Positions 52,755-61,506 of a stretch of 64,000 nucleotides of DNA are shown piece after piece. The stretch covers positions 1-64,000 of the forward strand of contig CAYXAA010000013.1 in the NCBI GenBank assembly GCA_964462985.1. Direction: 5' to 3'. The DNA is from CAYXAA01 sp964462985 (lineage in GTDB: Bacteria > Pseudomonadota > Alphaproteobacteria > Rhizobiales > Stappiaceae). Every line of letters starts with the position of its first letter. Positions within the stretch are counted from its first letter, which is position 1. The notes beneath the pieces are model-generated. The model was not told the DNA's origin, ran no database searches, and worked only from the letters and a program-made list of their open reading frames with translations. Both the position numbers and the translations under genes were made by a program.

Positions 52755-54343
52755 CCAGGGAACGCCTCTACCTCTACGACACCACCCTGAGAGACGGTGC
52801 CCAGACCAACGGGATCGACTTCTCGCTCGAGGAGAAGATCGCGGTCGCCGCGCTGCTCGACCGGCTCGGCGTCGATTATGTCGAGGGCGGCTACCCCGGT
52901 GCCAATCCGACCGACACGGCATTCTTCTCCGAAAAGCGCACCCGGAACGCGGCCTTTTCCGCCTTCGGTATGACCAAGCGGGCCGGGCGCTCGGTTGCCA
53001 ACGATCCTGGGCTGCAGACCCTGTTGTCGGCCTCCGCCGATGCGATCTGCTTCGTCGCCAAGAGTTGGGACTATCACGTCCGCGTTGCGCTGGAGACGAC
53101 CAATGAGGAGAACCTCGCCTCGATTCGCGACAGTGTGACGGCCGCAATCGGCTCCGGGCGCGAGGCGATGGTCGACTGCGAGCATTTCTTCGACGGCTAC
53201 AAGGCGAATCCGGCTTATGCGCTCGCCTGCGCTCGGGCCGCCTATGAATCCGGCGCCCGCTGGATCGTGCTGTGCGATACCAATGGCGGCACGCTGCCGG
53301 AGGAGATCCGCGCCATCGTCAGGCGCGTCACGGAGGTGGTACCCGGTGACCGCCTCGGCATCCACGCACACGACGACACCGGACAGGCGGTCGCCAATTC
53401 GCTCGCCGCGGTCGAGGCCGGAGTGCGCCAGATCCAGGGCACGCTGAACGGCATCGGCGAGCGCTGCGGCAATGCTAATCTGGTGACGCTGATCGCGACC
53501 TTGATGCTGAAGCCGGCCTATGCCGACCGGTTCGAGACGGGCGTGACCGAGGAGGCCCTGCGGGATCTGACGGGAATTTCAAGGGCTTTCGACGAAATTC
53601 TCAACCGCACGCCGGATGTCCACGCCCCCTATGTCGGCGAGAGTGCCTTCGCCACCAAGGCTGGCATTCACGCCTCGGCGCTCCTGAAGGAACCGCAGAC
53701 CTATGAGCACGTGCCGCCGGAAAGCGTCGGCAACCGCCGCCGGGTGCTGGTCTCCGACCAGGCCGGAAAGTCCAACCTGATCGGTGAGTTGACGCGGCTC
53801 GGTGTCAGTGTCGACAAGAAGGACCCGCGGCTCGATGCCCTGCTTGCGGACGTCAAGGAGCGCGAGGCGATCGGCTATTCTTACGAGGCGGCCGACGCCT
53901 CGTTCGAACTGCTCGCCCGCCGTCGCCTCGGCAGCGTGCCGCACTACTTCGACGTAAAATCGTTTCGCGTCATGGTCGAACGCCGCTTCAATGCGATCGG
54001 CGATCTCGTCACCGTGTCTGAGGCGGTGGTTAAGGTGTCGATCGATGGCAAGGAACGCATGTCCGTTGCCGAGGGAAACGGACCTGTCAACGCGCTCGAC
54101 CTGGCGCTGCGGAAGGATCTGGGCCGCTACCAGGCGGTGATCGATGAGATGGAACTGATCGACTTCAAGGTCCGCATTCTGAACGGCGGCTCCGACGCGG
54201 TCACGCGCGTGCTGATCGAAAGTCACAACACCCGGACCCACAAGCGCTGGTTCACCGTCGGCGTGTCGAGCAACATCGTCGACGCCTCGTTCCAGGCGCT
54301 GGTCGACGCCCACACGTACACGCTGCTCAAGGCGGAAGTGTAA
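52751..54343 (+). CDS. cimA: (R)-Citramalate synthase
   Basis: Condenses pyruvate and acetyl-CoA to citramalate, a threonine-independent entry to isoleucine synthesis. The 530-residue protein is a DRE-TIM metallolyase: metal and substrate motif YDTTLRDGAQTNGI (residues 9-22), the HxH metal ligands in GIHAHDDTGQ, the NGIGERCGNANL signature, and a C-terminal LeuA-type allosteric dimerisation domain (about 400-530). Length and the DGAQTNGI sequence favour CimA over 2-isopropylmalate synthase or homocitrate synthase. The start at 52751 overlaps the GFA stop. Confidence 0.93.
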   Translation: MTRERLYLYDTTLRDGAQTNGIDFSLEEKIAVAALLDRLGVDYVEGGYPGANPTDTAFFSEKRTRNAAFSAFGMTKRAGRSVANDPGLQTLLSASADAICFVAKSWDYHVRVALETTNEENLASIRDSVTAAIGSGREAMVDCEHFFDGYKANPAYALACARAAYESGARWIVLCDTNGGTLPEEIRAIVRRVTEVVPGDRLGIHAHDDTGQAVANSLAAVEAGVRQIQGTLNGIGERCGNANLVTLIATLMLKPAYADRFETGVTEEALRDLTGISRAFDEILNRTPDVHAPYVGESAFATKAGIHASALLKEPQTYEHVPPESVGNRRRVLVSDQAGKSNLIGELTRLGVSVDKKDPRLDALLADVKEREAIGYSYEAADASFELLARRRLGSVPHYFDVKSFRVMVERRFNAIGDLVTVSEAVVKVSIDGKERMSVAEGNGPVNALDLALRKDLGRYQAVIDEMELIDFKVRILNGGSDAVTRVLIESHNTRTHKRWFTVGVSSNIVDASFQALVDAHTYTLLKAEV

Positions 54344-54447
54344 GGCAGAGCAACCCGTGCCCTGCCAGAGGCAGACGAGTTGCTCCAGCGCTTTGGCAGT
54401 GGCCGGCTCCTGGACGTTCAATCGATTGCGATCGAACGTCCGCCGAT

Positions 54448-55059
54448 CTAGAGCTGCTCGACGGGCGCGACATCCTCGCCTTCGGCGATCTTGCCGACCA
54501 GGACCTCCTCGCACGCGCGCTGCAGCGTCGGCACGATGTCGGCAACGTTGTCGCACAGGTAATAGTCGACCTCGAAGCCGGGCCGGATGAAGGCCTCGTC
54601 GGTCATGTGCTGCAGCAATCGCTTCAGCGGTTGCCAGAACCCTTCGATGTTGGCGAGCAGCACGGGCTTGCGATGGCGGCCGAGCTGGCTCCAGGTCATC
54701 ATCTCGACGACCTCCTCGAGCGTGCCGATGCCGCCGGGAAGGGCCACAAAGGCCTGCGCCCTCTCGAACATCAACTGCTTGCGGCTGTGCATGTCCTCGG
54801 TGACGATCAACTCGGTGACCCCGGTCATCATCTCCTCCCGCTGTTCGAGAAAGCGGGGAATGATGCCGGTCACCCGGCCGCCATGCGCGAGAACCGAGCG
54901 GGCGACGGCGCCCATCAGCCCGATGGAGCCGCCGCCGTAGACGAGGTCGATCCCGGCCTCGGCCATGGCGCGGCCGAGCTCGTGCGCCGCCGCCTCGTAT
55001 GCGCGGTTCTTGCCGCTGCCGGATCCACAATAGACACAGACTGTGTGAAGCTTGCTCAT
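54448..55059 (-). CDS. LOG family protein (cytokinin riboside 5'-monophosphate phosphoribohydrolase-like)
   Basis: A 203-residue Rossmann-fold protein with the family motifs VCVYCGSGSGKN (N-terminal), VYGGGSIGLMG and the catalytic PGGIGTLEEVVEMMTW. LOG enzymes cleave nucleoside 5'-monophosphates such as AMP or cytokinin ribotides to base and ribose 5-phosphate. In free-living bacteria the role is probably nucleotide salvage. AAGGGG lies upstream of ATG 55059. It is convergent with cimA and divergent from the LysM gene. Confidence 0.94.
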   Translation of the reverse strand: MSKLHTVCVYCGSGSGKNRAYEAAAHELGRAMAEAGIDLVYGGGSIGLMGAVARSVLAHGGRVTGIIPRFLEQREEMMTGVTELIVTEDMHSRKQLMFERAQAFVALPGGIGTLEEVVEMMTWSQLGRHRKPVLLANIEGFWQPLKRLLQHMTDEAFIRPGFEVDYYLCDNVADIVPTLQRACEEVLVGKIAEGEDVAPVEQL

Positions 55060-55151
55060 GGGCCCCTTCTGGCACTGGCCGGTCGGATCGGTCAAGGCGG
55101 AGCTCGTAAGCCGGTTGTGTTGCTTGCCGCGACCGGAAAGAACGTATAACC

Positions 55152-56879
55152 ATGCCGGAACAAAGGGGATCCGGCGGGGGCGTCGGTCGCGGCAAAAAAC
55201 GTCAGGCGGCGAAGGTCGACGGCGCGCGATCCAAGGCGGACTGGCCGGTTCCGGCGCAGGCGCTCCTGACGCTGCACCTTGACGCGGGAGTAGATCGTCC
55301 CATGACAACCAAGGCCTTGTATCAGCTGGCGATCTCGGCGGCCGTGATCGGTGCGGTGGCCCTCGGAGTCTTTCTTTACCAGCGCGACAGGACACCGGGA
55401 ACCGAGATGGCCGGCAGCCGGACCGAAGCACCGACTGCAACCGATCAGGGGCCTGCGAGCGCGGAAGCAGAGCCCGCGGCCGAATCGCTGTCCTCATCTG
55501 CAGACGGTGAGCAGCAGGCAACGTCGTCGACCGACGATGCTGGCTCCGGGACTGCGCAGCAGCCGGAAGCCAATTCCGAATTGGCCTCGACGCAACCTGA
55601 GGCGGCGGCTCCGCCGGCACCGACCTTCGATCTGGTCCGGGTCGAGCCGAGTGGCGAGACCGTCGTCGCCGGCCGTTCCGAGGCCGGCGCCATCATTGCC
55701 CTGCTTTCCAATGGCAAGGTGGTTGGCAAGGGCGTCGCAAACGAGCACGGCGAGTTCGCCATTGTGCTCGACGAGCCGCTGCCTCCCGGCGCACATGACG
55801 TGACGATCGAGGCCTCTGACAGCAGCGGTGACCGGAAGACAACGTCCGAAGAGAGCGTTGCCGTTTCCGTGCCCGCGGTGGACGGCGAGGAGGTTCTCGT
55901 TCTCTTGACCAAACCCGGAGCCGCCTCCGAAGTGCTGCAGCAGCCTGAAACACAAGGGGCCGACACGCCGGAAACGATCGCCGACGCATCAAAGACGCCG
56001 GGAACCGAGCCCGATCGGGCCTCCGCCTCCGAGACGGGTGCGGCCGTGGACACGCCGGGCGAAACGGACGCGCCCGCGGATGAGGAGACCGTCGTTTCCG
56101 CATTGTCGAATGAAGCCACAGTGCCGCAATCGGCAGCCGTACCGGACAAGCCCGGAAACGAGGCTGTCGCGAGCGAGACGGCTGAAGCCCTGCCGGAGAC
56201 GGATCGGCCGCCCCCCGCAGGCGAGACGGCGGCCGAGCCGGCCGGCGAGGCGATGGCGGCCGTGGAAGGGACGTCGGCGGAAGCGGAACGCAATGCCTCT
56301 TCGTCGGAGATGGCTACGCCCGAACCCTCCGGAGACGGAGCCCCGCCCAGGGTAACGGTCGATGCAGTCGAAGCCGAGAACGACAAGCTGTTTGTTGCCG
56401 GCGCAGGGGAGCCCGACTCCGATGTTCGTGTCTATGTGGACAACCAGCTGATTGGCAGTGCCAGAACCGGCTCGGACGGGCGCTGGCTGCTGGAGGCCGA
56501 CAAGAAGATCGAGGCGGGCGAGGTGGACGTGCGCGCGGATCAGGTTGGCGATGAGCAGGGCAAGGTTGTCGCCCGTTCCGAGGTCACTTTCGAGCACGCT
56601 GAAAACGAGATCGTGCTGCGGCCCGTGGCCGTGTCGGGTGAAGGCTCCGGCAGTCTAGGAGTGGGCTTATCCGCCGACGGACGCCCGGTCGCAAACATCA
56701 TCATCCGCCGCGGCGACAATCTCTGGCGGATCTCGCGGCGGCTCTATGGCAAAGGCATCCGCTACACCACGATATATCGTGCAAACGACAGCCAGATCCG
56801 CGATCCCAATCTGATTTACCCGGGCCAGGTCTTCATGCTGCCCGAACGGGACGCCGATTGGAGCGAGCCGGCAAACTGA
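55152..56879 (+). CDS. Membrane-anchored LysM protein with long acidic linker
   Basis: A 575-residue envelope protein. A basic N-terminus of about 50 residues leads to one transmembrane helix (about 55-76, LYQLAISAAVIGAVALGVFL). A bacterial Ig-like segment (about 160-250) is followed by a very acidic, Ala/Glu/Pro/Thr-rich linker (about 250-395), a second Ig-like segment (about 400-480) and a C-terminal LysM domain (about 515-565, IIIRRGDNLWRISRRLYGKG) for peptidoglycan binding. The start could instead be ATG 55302, which puts the helix near the N-terminus. Similar proteins are widespread in rhizobia without known function. Confidence 0.88.
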   Translation: MPEQRGSGGGVGRGKKRQAAKVDGARSKADWPVPAQALLTLHLDAGVDRPMTTKALYQLAISAAVIGAVALGVFLYQRDRTPGTEMAGSRTEAPTATDQGPASAEAEPAAESLSSSADGEQQATSSTDDAGSGTAQQPEANSELASTQPEAAAPPAPTFDLVRVEPSGETVVAGRSEAGAIIALLSNGKVVGKGVANEHGEFAIVLDEPLPPGAHDVTIEASDSSGDRKTTSEESVAVSVPAVDGEEVLVLLTKPGAASEVLQQPETQGADTPETIADASKTPGTEPDRASASETGAAVDTPGETDAPADEETVVSALSNEATVPQSAAVPDKPGNEAVASETAEALPETDRPPPAGETAAEPAGEAMAAVEGTSAEAERNASSSEMATPEPSGDGAPPRVTVDAVEAENDKLFVAGAGEPDSDVRVYVDNQLIGSARTGSDGRWLLEADKKIEAGEVDVRADQVGDEQGKVVARSEVTFEHAENEIVLRPVAVSGEGSGSLGVGLSADGRPVANIIIRRGDNLWRISRRLYGKGIRYTTIYRANDSQIRDPNLIYPGQVFMLPERDADWSEPAN

Positions 56880-56963
56880 CCGGTGCCTGCTGTCTGGTCG
56901 GCTGGCGGGGTACTGGAAGGACGGGCATACCCCCTGGCGCCTCGACGGCATTTTGGCTATAAG

Positions 56964-56978
56964 AACAAATTAAGAACA
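56964..56978 (+). promoter_or_regulatory. SOS box upstream of ssb
   Basis: GAAC-AAATTAA-GAAC, an exact GAAC-N7-GAAC alphaproteobacterial LexA operator, in an AT-rich patch 167 bases before the ssb start. Confidence 0.8.
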
Positions 56979-57144
56979 TTTAGGATCGCTTTGCGGGTTT
57001 TGTGGAAAACACCGCGAAGCGGACGTCATCGGACGGTGATCCGTCTAGGCTGGATGGGTACGACGGAACCGGGCTGGCGGGGCATGCGGTGGCCTTGCCA
57101 CTCCGGCGCCGCCTTTGCCGAAGCGGAAGAACAGGAGAGACGGC

Positions 57145-57657
57145 ATGTCGGGAAGCGTCAACAAAGTCATTCTAGTTGGCAATCTGGGTGCCGATCCGGA
57201 AATTCGGCGGACCCAGGACGGCCGTCCGATCGCCAATTTGCGGATCGCCACCTCGGAGACCTGGCGTGATCGCAGCAGCGGCGAGCGCCGTGAACGGACC
57301 GAGTGGCACCGCGTGGTGATCTTCAACGAGGGTCTGTGCAAGATCGCCGAGCAATACCTGCGCAAGGGGTCGAAGGTCTACGTTGAGGGCCAGCTACAGA
57401 CCCGGAAGTGGACGGATCAGTCCGGGCAGGAGCGATACACCACCGAGGTGGTGCTGCAGGGTTTCAATTCGGCGCTGACGATGCTCGACGGACGTCCCGG
57501 CGCCGAGCAGGGCGGGCCGGAATGGAACGACCAGGGCGGCGGCTACGGCGGCTCGTCCGGGGGCGGGAGGGGTGGCTTTGGCGGCCCATCCGGCGGACAG
57601 CAGCCCGGCGGCTTTGGCAGCGGCAGCCGCGATATGGACGACGAAATTCCGTTCTGA
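57145..57657 (+). CDS. ssb: Single-stranded DNA-binding protein
   Basis: Homotetrameric SSB that protects single-stranded DNA in replication and repair. The OB-fold (1-110) starts SVNKVILVGNLGADPEIRRT and includes TEWHRVVIFNEGLCKIAEQY. A Gly-rich linker follows (about 130-160) and the acidic partner-binding tip is DMDDEIPF. It has 170 residues. ATG 57145 has AGGAGAG 5 bases upstream; the frame from 57115 is not needed. An exact SOS box upstream indicates LexA control, as in other alphaproteobacteria; the usual divergent uvrA is absent. Confidence 0.97.
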   Translation: MSGSVNKVILVGNLGADPEIRRTQDGRPIANLRIATSETWRDRSSGERRERTEWHRVVIFNEGLCKIAEQYLRKGSKVYVEGQLQTRKWTDQSGQERYTTEVVLQGFNSALTMLDGRPGAEQGGPEWNDQGGGYGGSSGGGRGGFGGPSGGQQPGGFGSGSRDMDDEIPF

Positions 57658-57689
57658 CATCGCAGGGATTGGCTCGGGGATAACGGCGC

Positions 57690-58229
57690 GTGACGCTCGC
57701 CAATTGTGATGCGGGGTCTGGACCTCAGGTATTGCCTGACCTGCTTCGGCCGGGGCTCTCTGTCGTGTTCTGCGGTACGGGTGCGGGGCGACGGTCGGCC
57801 GAGATCGGAGCCTATTATGCCGGACGCGGAAACCGCTTCTGGCAAGCGCTTTATCACACCGGTCTAACGCCGCGGCTCATGCACCCTCAGGAGTTTTCGG
57901 AGCTGATGGCCTTTGGCATCGGTCTCACTGACATTGCGAAGCGTCACATTGGAGCCGATGCCGTGCTCGATCCGGCCGGCGTCGACCCTGTCGGGCTGGC
58001 TCGCAAGATCGAGGCAGCGGCCCCCCGGTTTCTGGCTTTCACAAGCAAGAAGTCTGCGAGCCTTTACTTCGGCCGGCCGACGCGCGTCCTCTCCTACGGC
58101 CACCAAGCCGAGCGGCTCGGTAGGACGGAAATCCACGTCCTGCCGTCGCCATCCGGCGCAGCGCGCGGCGCCTGGTCTCTCGGACCATGGAATGATCTCG
58201 CGGCTGCCGTCTGCGCCGGAGCCCGGTGA
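57690..58229 (+). CDS. Mug-like mismatch-specific DNA glycosylase
   Basis: A 179-residue uracil-DNA-glycosylase-superfamily protein, the TDG/Mug group, which removes U or T opposite G. Motif I lies in VVFCGTGAGRRS (residues 25-36), followed by RGNRFWQALYHTGLTPRL, characteristic of this family, and motif II in VLPSPSGAARG. The family's GINPG motif, with the Asn that activates water, is replaced by GTGAG. The start is a GTG with GGGGA about 9 bases upstream, 32 bases after ssb, so the two may be cotranscribed and SOS-induced. Confidence 0.85.
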   Translation: MTLANCDAGSGPQVLPDLLRPGLSVVFCGTGAGRRSAEIGAYYAGRGNRFWQALYHTGLTPRLMHPQEFSELMAFGIGLTDIAKRHIGADAVLDPAGVDPVGLARKIEAAAPRFLAFTSKKSASLYFGRPTRVLSYGHQAERLGRTEIHVLPSPSGAARGAWSLGPWNDLAAAVCAGAR

Positions 58230-58303
58230 CCGATGCCCGTCTGCTGCCGCAGGATGCTGCGGCTGAAGAAGGAGGACGAGCCCGCGGATTGCATGCATAG
58301 TGC

Positions 58304-58747
58304 ATGGGTATGGCAGCTCCCACCGAACCTATTTGCGATCGCGATCCGATGACGCTCGAGCCGCTTCTGTCCGCCCCGCTGACAATTCAGATCCACGCTT
58401 TCGCCGCGCTGGCCGCGGCCGTCATTGCACCGCTCCAGTTCCTGGCCCGCAAGGGATCCCCGCTGCACCGCGTCGACGGTTATCTCTGGGTCGGTTTGAT
58501 GGCGACAGTCGCAGCATCGTCGCTATGGATCCACGAGCTTCGGATATTCGGGCCGTGGAGCCCGATCCATCTCATCTCGCTTTGGGTCCTGATCGGGCTG
58601 CCGCGTGCGGTGCTCTATGCCCGGCGCGGCGAGGTGGAGGCGCACCGCCGGATCATGCGCAACATGGCCTTCGGTGCGCTCGTCATCGCCGGGGCGTTCA
58701 CACTGCTGCCCGGCCGGATCATGCACCAGGTGCTGTTCGGGTCATAG
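58304..58747 (+). CDS. DUF2306 family membrane protein
   Basis: A 147-residue protein with four predicted transmembrane helices (for example QIHAFAALAAAVIAPLQFLA; MAFGALVIAGAFTLLPGRIM). The HRVDGYLWVGLM and AHRRIMRNMAFGA segments mark the DUF2306 family, in which conserved His residues suggest a heme- or quinone-linked role, unproven. The start may instead be ATG 58349 (132 residues); neither has a strong ribosome-binding site. It is convergent with the CDF gene. Confidence 0.85.
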   Translation: MGMAAPTEPICDRDPMTLEPLLSAPLTIQIHAFAALAAAVIAPLQFLARKGSPLHRVDGYLWVGLMATVAASSLWIHELRIFGPWSPIHLISLWVLIGLPRAVLYARRGEVEAHRRIMRNMAFGALVIAGAFTLLPGRIMHQVLFGS

Positions 58748-58766
58748 GCACCGGCCGACCGGACAG

Positions 58767-59720
58767 TTAGGGCTTCCTGGCTGCGAGCTCTTCGGCGATC
58801 ATTTCGGCGTGGTGCTGCGCCGCCTGGACCTCGATGAAAACCCTGCGCACGATCGGAAATCTGCCCTTGATGGCGCGTTCCAGGGCATAGATCGTCTCCT
58901 CGATCTCGCCGGTGCTGAGATCGTCCTTGAAATCGAGGGAGACCGCGAGCAACACGTCCTCCGGCCCGCGGTGCAAGGTTCGCAGCTCGTTCATGCGCTC
59001 CACCGCCGACACGGCGGTTACGATGCCCTTGATCGCTTGAACGACTTCAGGATCTGCCGCCTCGCCGACGATCAGGCCCTTCGTCTCGTAGGCGAGCAGA
59101 GCGGCCGTTCCGGCCAGGATCAGACCGATCACGATCGACGCGGCGCCGTCGAGCCACGGCAGGCCGAGAAATTCCACACCGAGCAAGCCGAGGAACGCGA
59201 CGATCAGGCCCAGCATCGCCGCGGTGTCCTCGAACAGCACGGTAAAGATGGTCGGGTCCTTGGATCGTTGCACGGCCTCCAGCACCCCGGCATCACCCTT
59301 TGTGGCGGCAAACTCCTTGTAGGCGATCCACCAGGCGCCGGCTTCGAACACCATCGCGAGCGCGAGCACGATATAGGCGACAAAGGCATTCTCCACGGGA
59401 TGGGGATGCAGCAGCTTCTGGATGCCTTCGTAGATCGAAACGCCGGCGCCGACGGCAAAGATCAGGATCGCGACGACAAAGGACCAGAAGTAGAGTTCGA
59501 CGCCATAGCCGAATGGGTGGCGGTCGTCGGCTGGCCGCTTCGCTTGGCGGATGCCGAAGAGCAGGAGACCCTGATTGCCGGTGTCAACCAGTGAATGGAT
59601 GCCTTCCGACAGCATGGCCGAAGACCCGGTATAGGCCGCCGCCGCGAATTTGGTCACCGCGATAAGCGAGTTGCCGGCCAGCGCGGCGAAGATCACCTTT
59701 TTCGAGCCGTGTGCCGCCAC
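58767..59720 (-). CDS. Cation diffusion facilitator family transporter
   Basis: A 317-residue membrane antiporter of the CDF family. The metal site in helix 2 is EGIHSLVDTGNQ (His and Asp), paired with FEDTAAMLG in helix 5, where a Glu-Asp pair replaces the classic His-Asp, as in the SLC30A9-like branch. Six helices are followed by a cytoplasmic domain (about 215-317). The transported metal (Zn, Mn, Fe or Co) cannot be told from sequence. It lies downstream of the ABC operon on the same strand, 143 bases away. Confidence 0.92.
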   Translation of the reverse strand: MAAHGSKKVIFAALAGNSLIAVTKFAAAAYTGSSAMLSEGIHSLVDTGNQGLLLFGIRQAKRPADDRHPFGYGVELYFWSFVVAILIFAVGAGVSIYEGIQKLLHPHPVENAFVAYIVLALAMVFEAGAWWIAYKEFAATKGDAGVLEAVQRSKDPTIFTVLFEDTAAMLGLIVAFLGLLGVEFLGLPWLDGAASIVIGLILAGTAALLAYETKGLIVGEAADPEVVQAIKGIVTAVSAVERMNELRTLHRGPEDVLLAVSLDFKDDLSTGEIEETIYALERAIKGRFPIVRRVFIEVQAAQHHAEMIAEELAARKP

Positions 59721-59863
59721 TGCCTTCCCCTCCGATCATCATCCGCATCGTCTGCGTCAATCATCGCGCGGATAGCGCCCGACGTGAAGGCGCCGTCCTT
59801 TCGGCTCAGGCAGGGATGACGAACATCCGCAAGACCAAAGGAGCGAGCGGCCACTCCAACGGC

Positions 59864-60649
59864 CTAGGCGCCGGTCGCTGCGAGCACGGTTTCGGCACGG
59901 ATCTCCTCTGTCAGCAGCGCCTTCAACTCCGTGAATTCCGGTGTGGTCTTGAGACGGTAGTCGCGTGGGTGTGGCAGGTCGACGGGCACGATCTTCTTGA
60001 TCCGCCCGGGGCGCGCCGACATCACCACGACCCGTGAAGCCATGAAGATCGCTTCCTCGATGTCATGGGTGACGAACAGCACGGTCTTCTGGTCGCGCTC
60101 CCAGATGCCGAGCAGCAGTTCCTGCATCAACCCGCGGGTCTGGTTGTCCAGCGCCCCGAACGGCTCGTCGAGCAGCAGGATCGCCGGATCGTTGGCCAGC
60201 GCCCTGGCGATCGCTGTGCGCTGCTGCATGCCGCCCGAAAGCTGCTTCGGCCAGTGATGCTCGAACCCCTTCAGCCCGACCCGATCGATGAAGGCTGCGA
60301 CGATCTCCGCGCGCTCCTTCTCCGGAATGCCTTTCTCCTTCAGGCCGAAGGCGATGTTCTGCGCCACGGTCAGCCACGGAAACAGTGTGTAGGATTGGAA
60401 CACCATGCCGCGGTCCGGTCCGGGGCCGTCGATCACGCGGCCCTCGAGCAGGGCTCGGCCTGCGGTCGGCCGGTCAAGTCCGGCAACGATCCGCAGCAGG
60501 GTCGACTTGCCGCAGCCGGACGGACCAAGGATGGTGATGAAGTCGTTGGTGCCGACCTCAAGGTCGGTCGGCATCAGCGCCGTCACCGGCTCGCCGCCGC
60601 GTACGCCCGGGAACACCCGGGAGAGTCCCTCGATCACGAGCTTCGTCAC
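59864..60649 (-). CDS. ABC transporter ATP-binding protein (nitrate/sulfonate/taurine type)
   Basis: A 261-residue ATPase of the SsuB/TauB/NrtD class. Walker A is GPSGCGKST, the Q-loop follows in MVFQSYTLFPW, the signature is LSGGMQQRTAIARAL, Walker B is ILLLDEPFGALD and the switch His is in VTHDIEEA. The start is a GTG with GGAGG 7 bases upstream; it overlaps the permease stop by four bases. With the permease and binding protein upstream it forms a complete importer. Confidence 0.96.
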   Translation of the reverse strand: MTKLVIEGLSRVFPGVRGGEPVTALMPTDLEVGTNDFITILGPSGCGKSTLLRIVAGLDRPTAGRALLEGRVIDGPGPDRGMVFQSYTLFPWLTVAQNIAFGLKEKGIPEKERAEIVAAFIDRVGLKGFEHHWPKQLSGGMQQRTAIARALANDPAILLLDEPFGALDNQTRGLMQELLLGIWERDQKTVLFVTHDIEEAIFMASRVVVMSARPGRIKKIVPVDLPHPRDYRLKTTPEFTELKALLTEEIRAETVLAATGA

Positions 60650-61422
60650 GCAAACCTCCAGGGAAACAGGGCCCTGTTCAGGGCCTTGAACAGGAAGTCG
60701 GAGACGAGGCCGATCAAACCGATGACGATGATCCCGAAGATGATCTGGCCGGTGGCGAGCAGCGCCTGGCTGTCGATGATCATGTGGCCGATGCCTGATG
60801 ACGAGCCGATCAGTTCGGCGACGATGACATAGGTCCAGGCCCAGCCCAGCACCAGCCGCAGGATCTCGGCGATCTCGGGGGCATTCGCCGGGATCAGCAC
60901 CCGTGTGACAACGCTGAGGTCCCTGACGCCGAGCGTATAGGCCGCCTCGACAAGGTCGCGCCGGGTCTGGCCGACGGCGACCGCCACCATCAGGATGATC
61001 TGGAACACCGCACCAATGAAGATGACGAGCAGCTTCTGCGTTTCGCCGATTCCGGCCCAAAGGATCAGCAGCGGGATGAAGGCGGAGGCCGGCAGATAGC
61101 GGGCGAACGATACGAAGGGCTCGAAAAAGGCTTCGATCGGCTTGTAGGCGCCCATCAGAATGCCGAGCGGAACGGCGACGATCGCAGCCAGCACGAAGCC
61201 GCCAAAGACCCGCCAGATCGTGACGGCGATGTCGAAGCCGAAGCCCTGTTGCGTCATCAGCAGCCAGCCGTCCTCCGCCATGGTCAGCGGGTCGGCGAGG
61301 AAGGTCTTAGAGACATAGCCGCCGAAGGTGGCGAAGGCCCAGCCGGCGATGAAGAGCACGAAGAAGCTAATGCCGAGAGCGAGGCGTGGACCCCGGCTGA
61401 TAGGCTCGAGAGGACGGAACAT
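60646..61422 (-). CDS. ABC transporter permease (nitrate/sulfonate/taurine type)
   Basis: A 258-residue inner-membrane permease of the BPD_transp_1 family with six helices. The EAA-like coupling loop is EAAYTLGVRDLSVVTRVLIP, and the segment ARYLPASAFIPLLILWAGIG is typical of the SsuC/TauC group. The ATG at 61422 gives a normal N-terminus; the frame from 61461 crosses the hairpin and adds an Arg-rich stretch. It is coupled to the ATPase gene by overlap. Confidence 0.95.
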   Translation of the reverse strand: MFRPLEPISRGPRLALGISFFVLFIAGWAFATFGGYVSKTFLADPLTMAEDGWLLMTQQGFGFDIAVTIWRVFGGFVLAAIVAVPLGILMGAYKPIEAFFEPFVSFARYLPASAFIPLLILWAGIGETQKLLVIFIGAVFQIILMVAVAVGQTRRDLVEAAYTLGVRDLSVVTRVLIPANAPEIAEILRLVLGWAWTYVIVAELIGSSSGIGHMIIDSQALLATGQIIFGIIVIGLIGLVSDFLFKALNRALFPWRFA

Positions 61423-61460
61423 GGGACGATCTCGCCGTCGGAGAAGTGGAGCGGGCGGCA

Positions 61461-61493
61461 AAACGGGCCGGCGGCCGAGCCGTCGGCCCGTTT
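61461..61493 (-). other. Intercistronic stem-loop after the binding-protein gene
   Basis: AAACGGGCCG (61461-61470) pairs perfectly with CGGCCCGTTT (61484-61493), with further pairing inside the loop. Placed between binding protein and permease, it probably stabilises or partly terminates the transcript so that the binding protein is in excess. Confidence 0.65.
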
Positions 61494-61506
61494 GCGTCTC
61501 GTCCTC

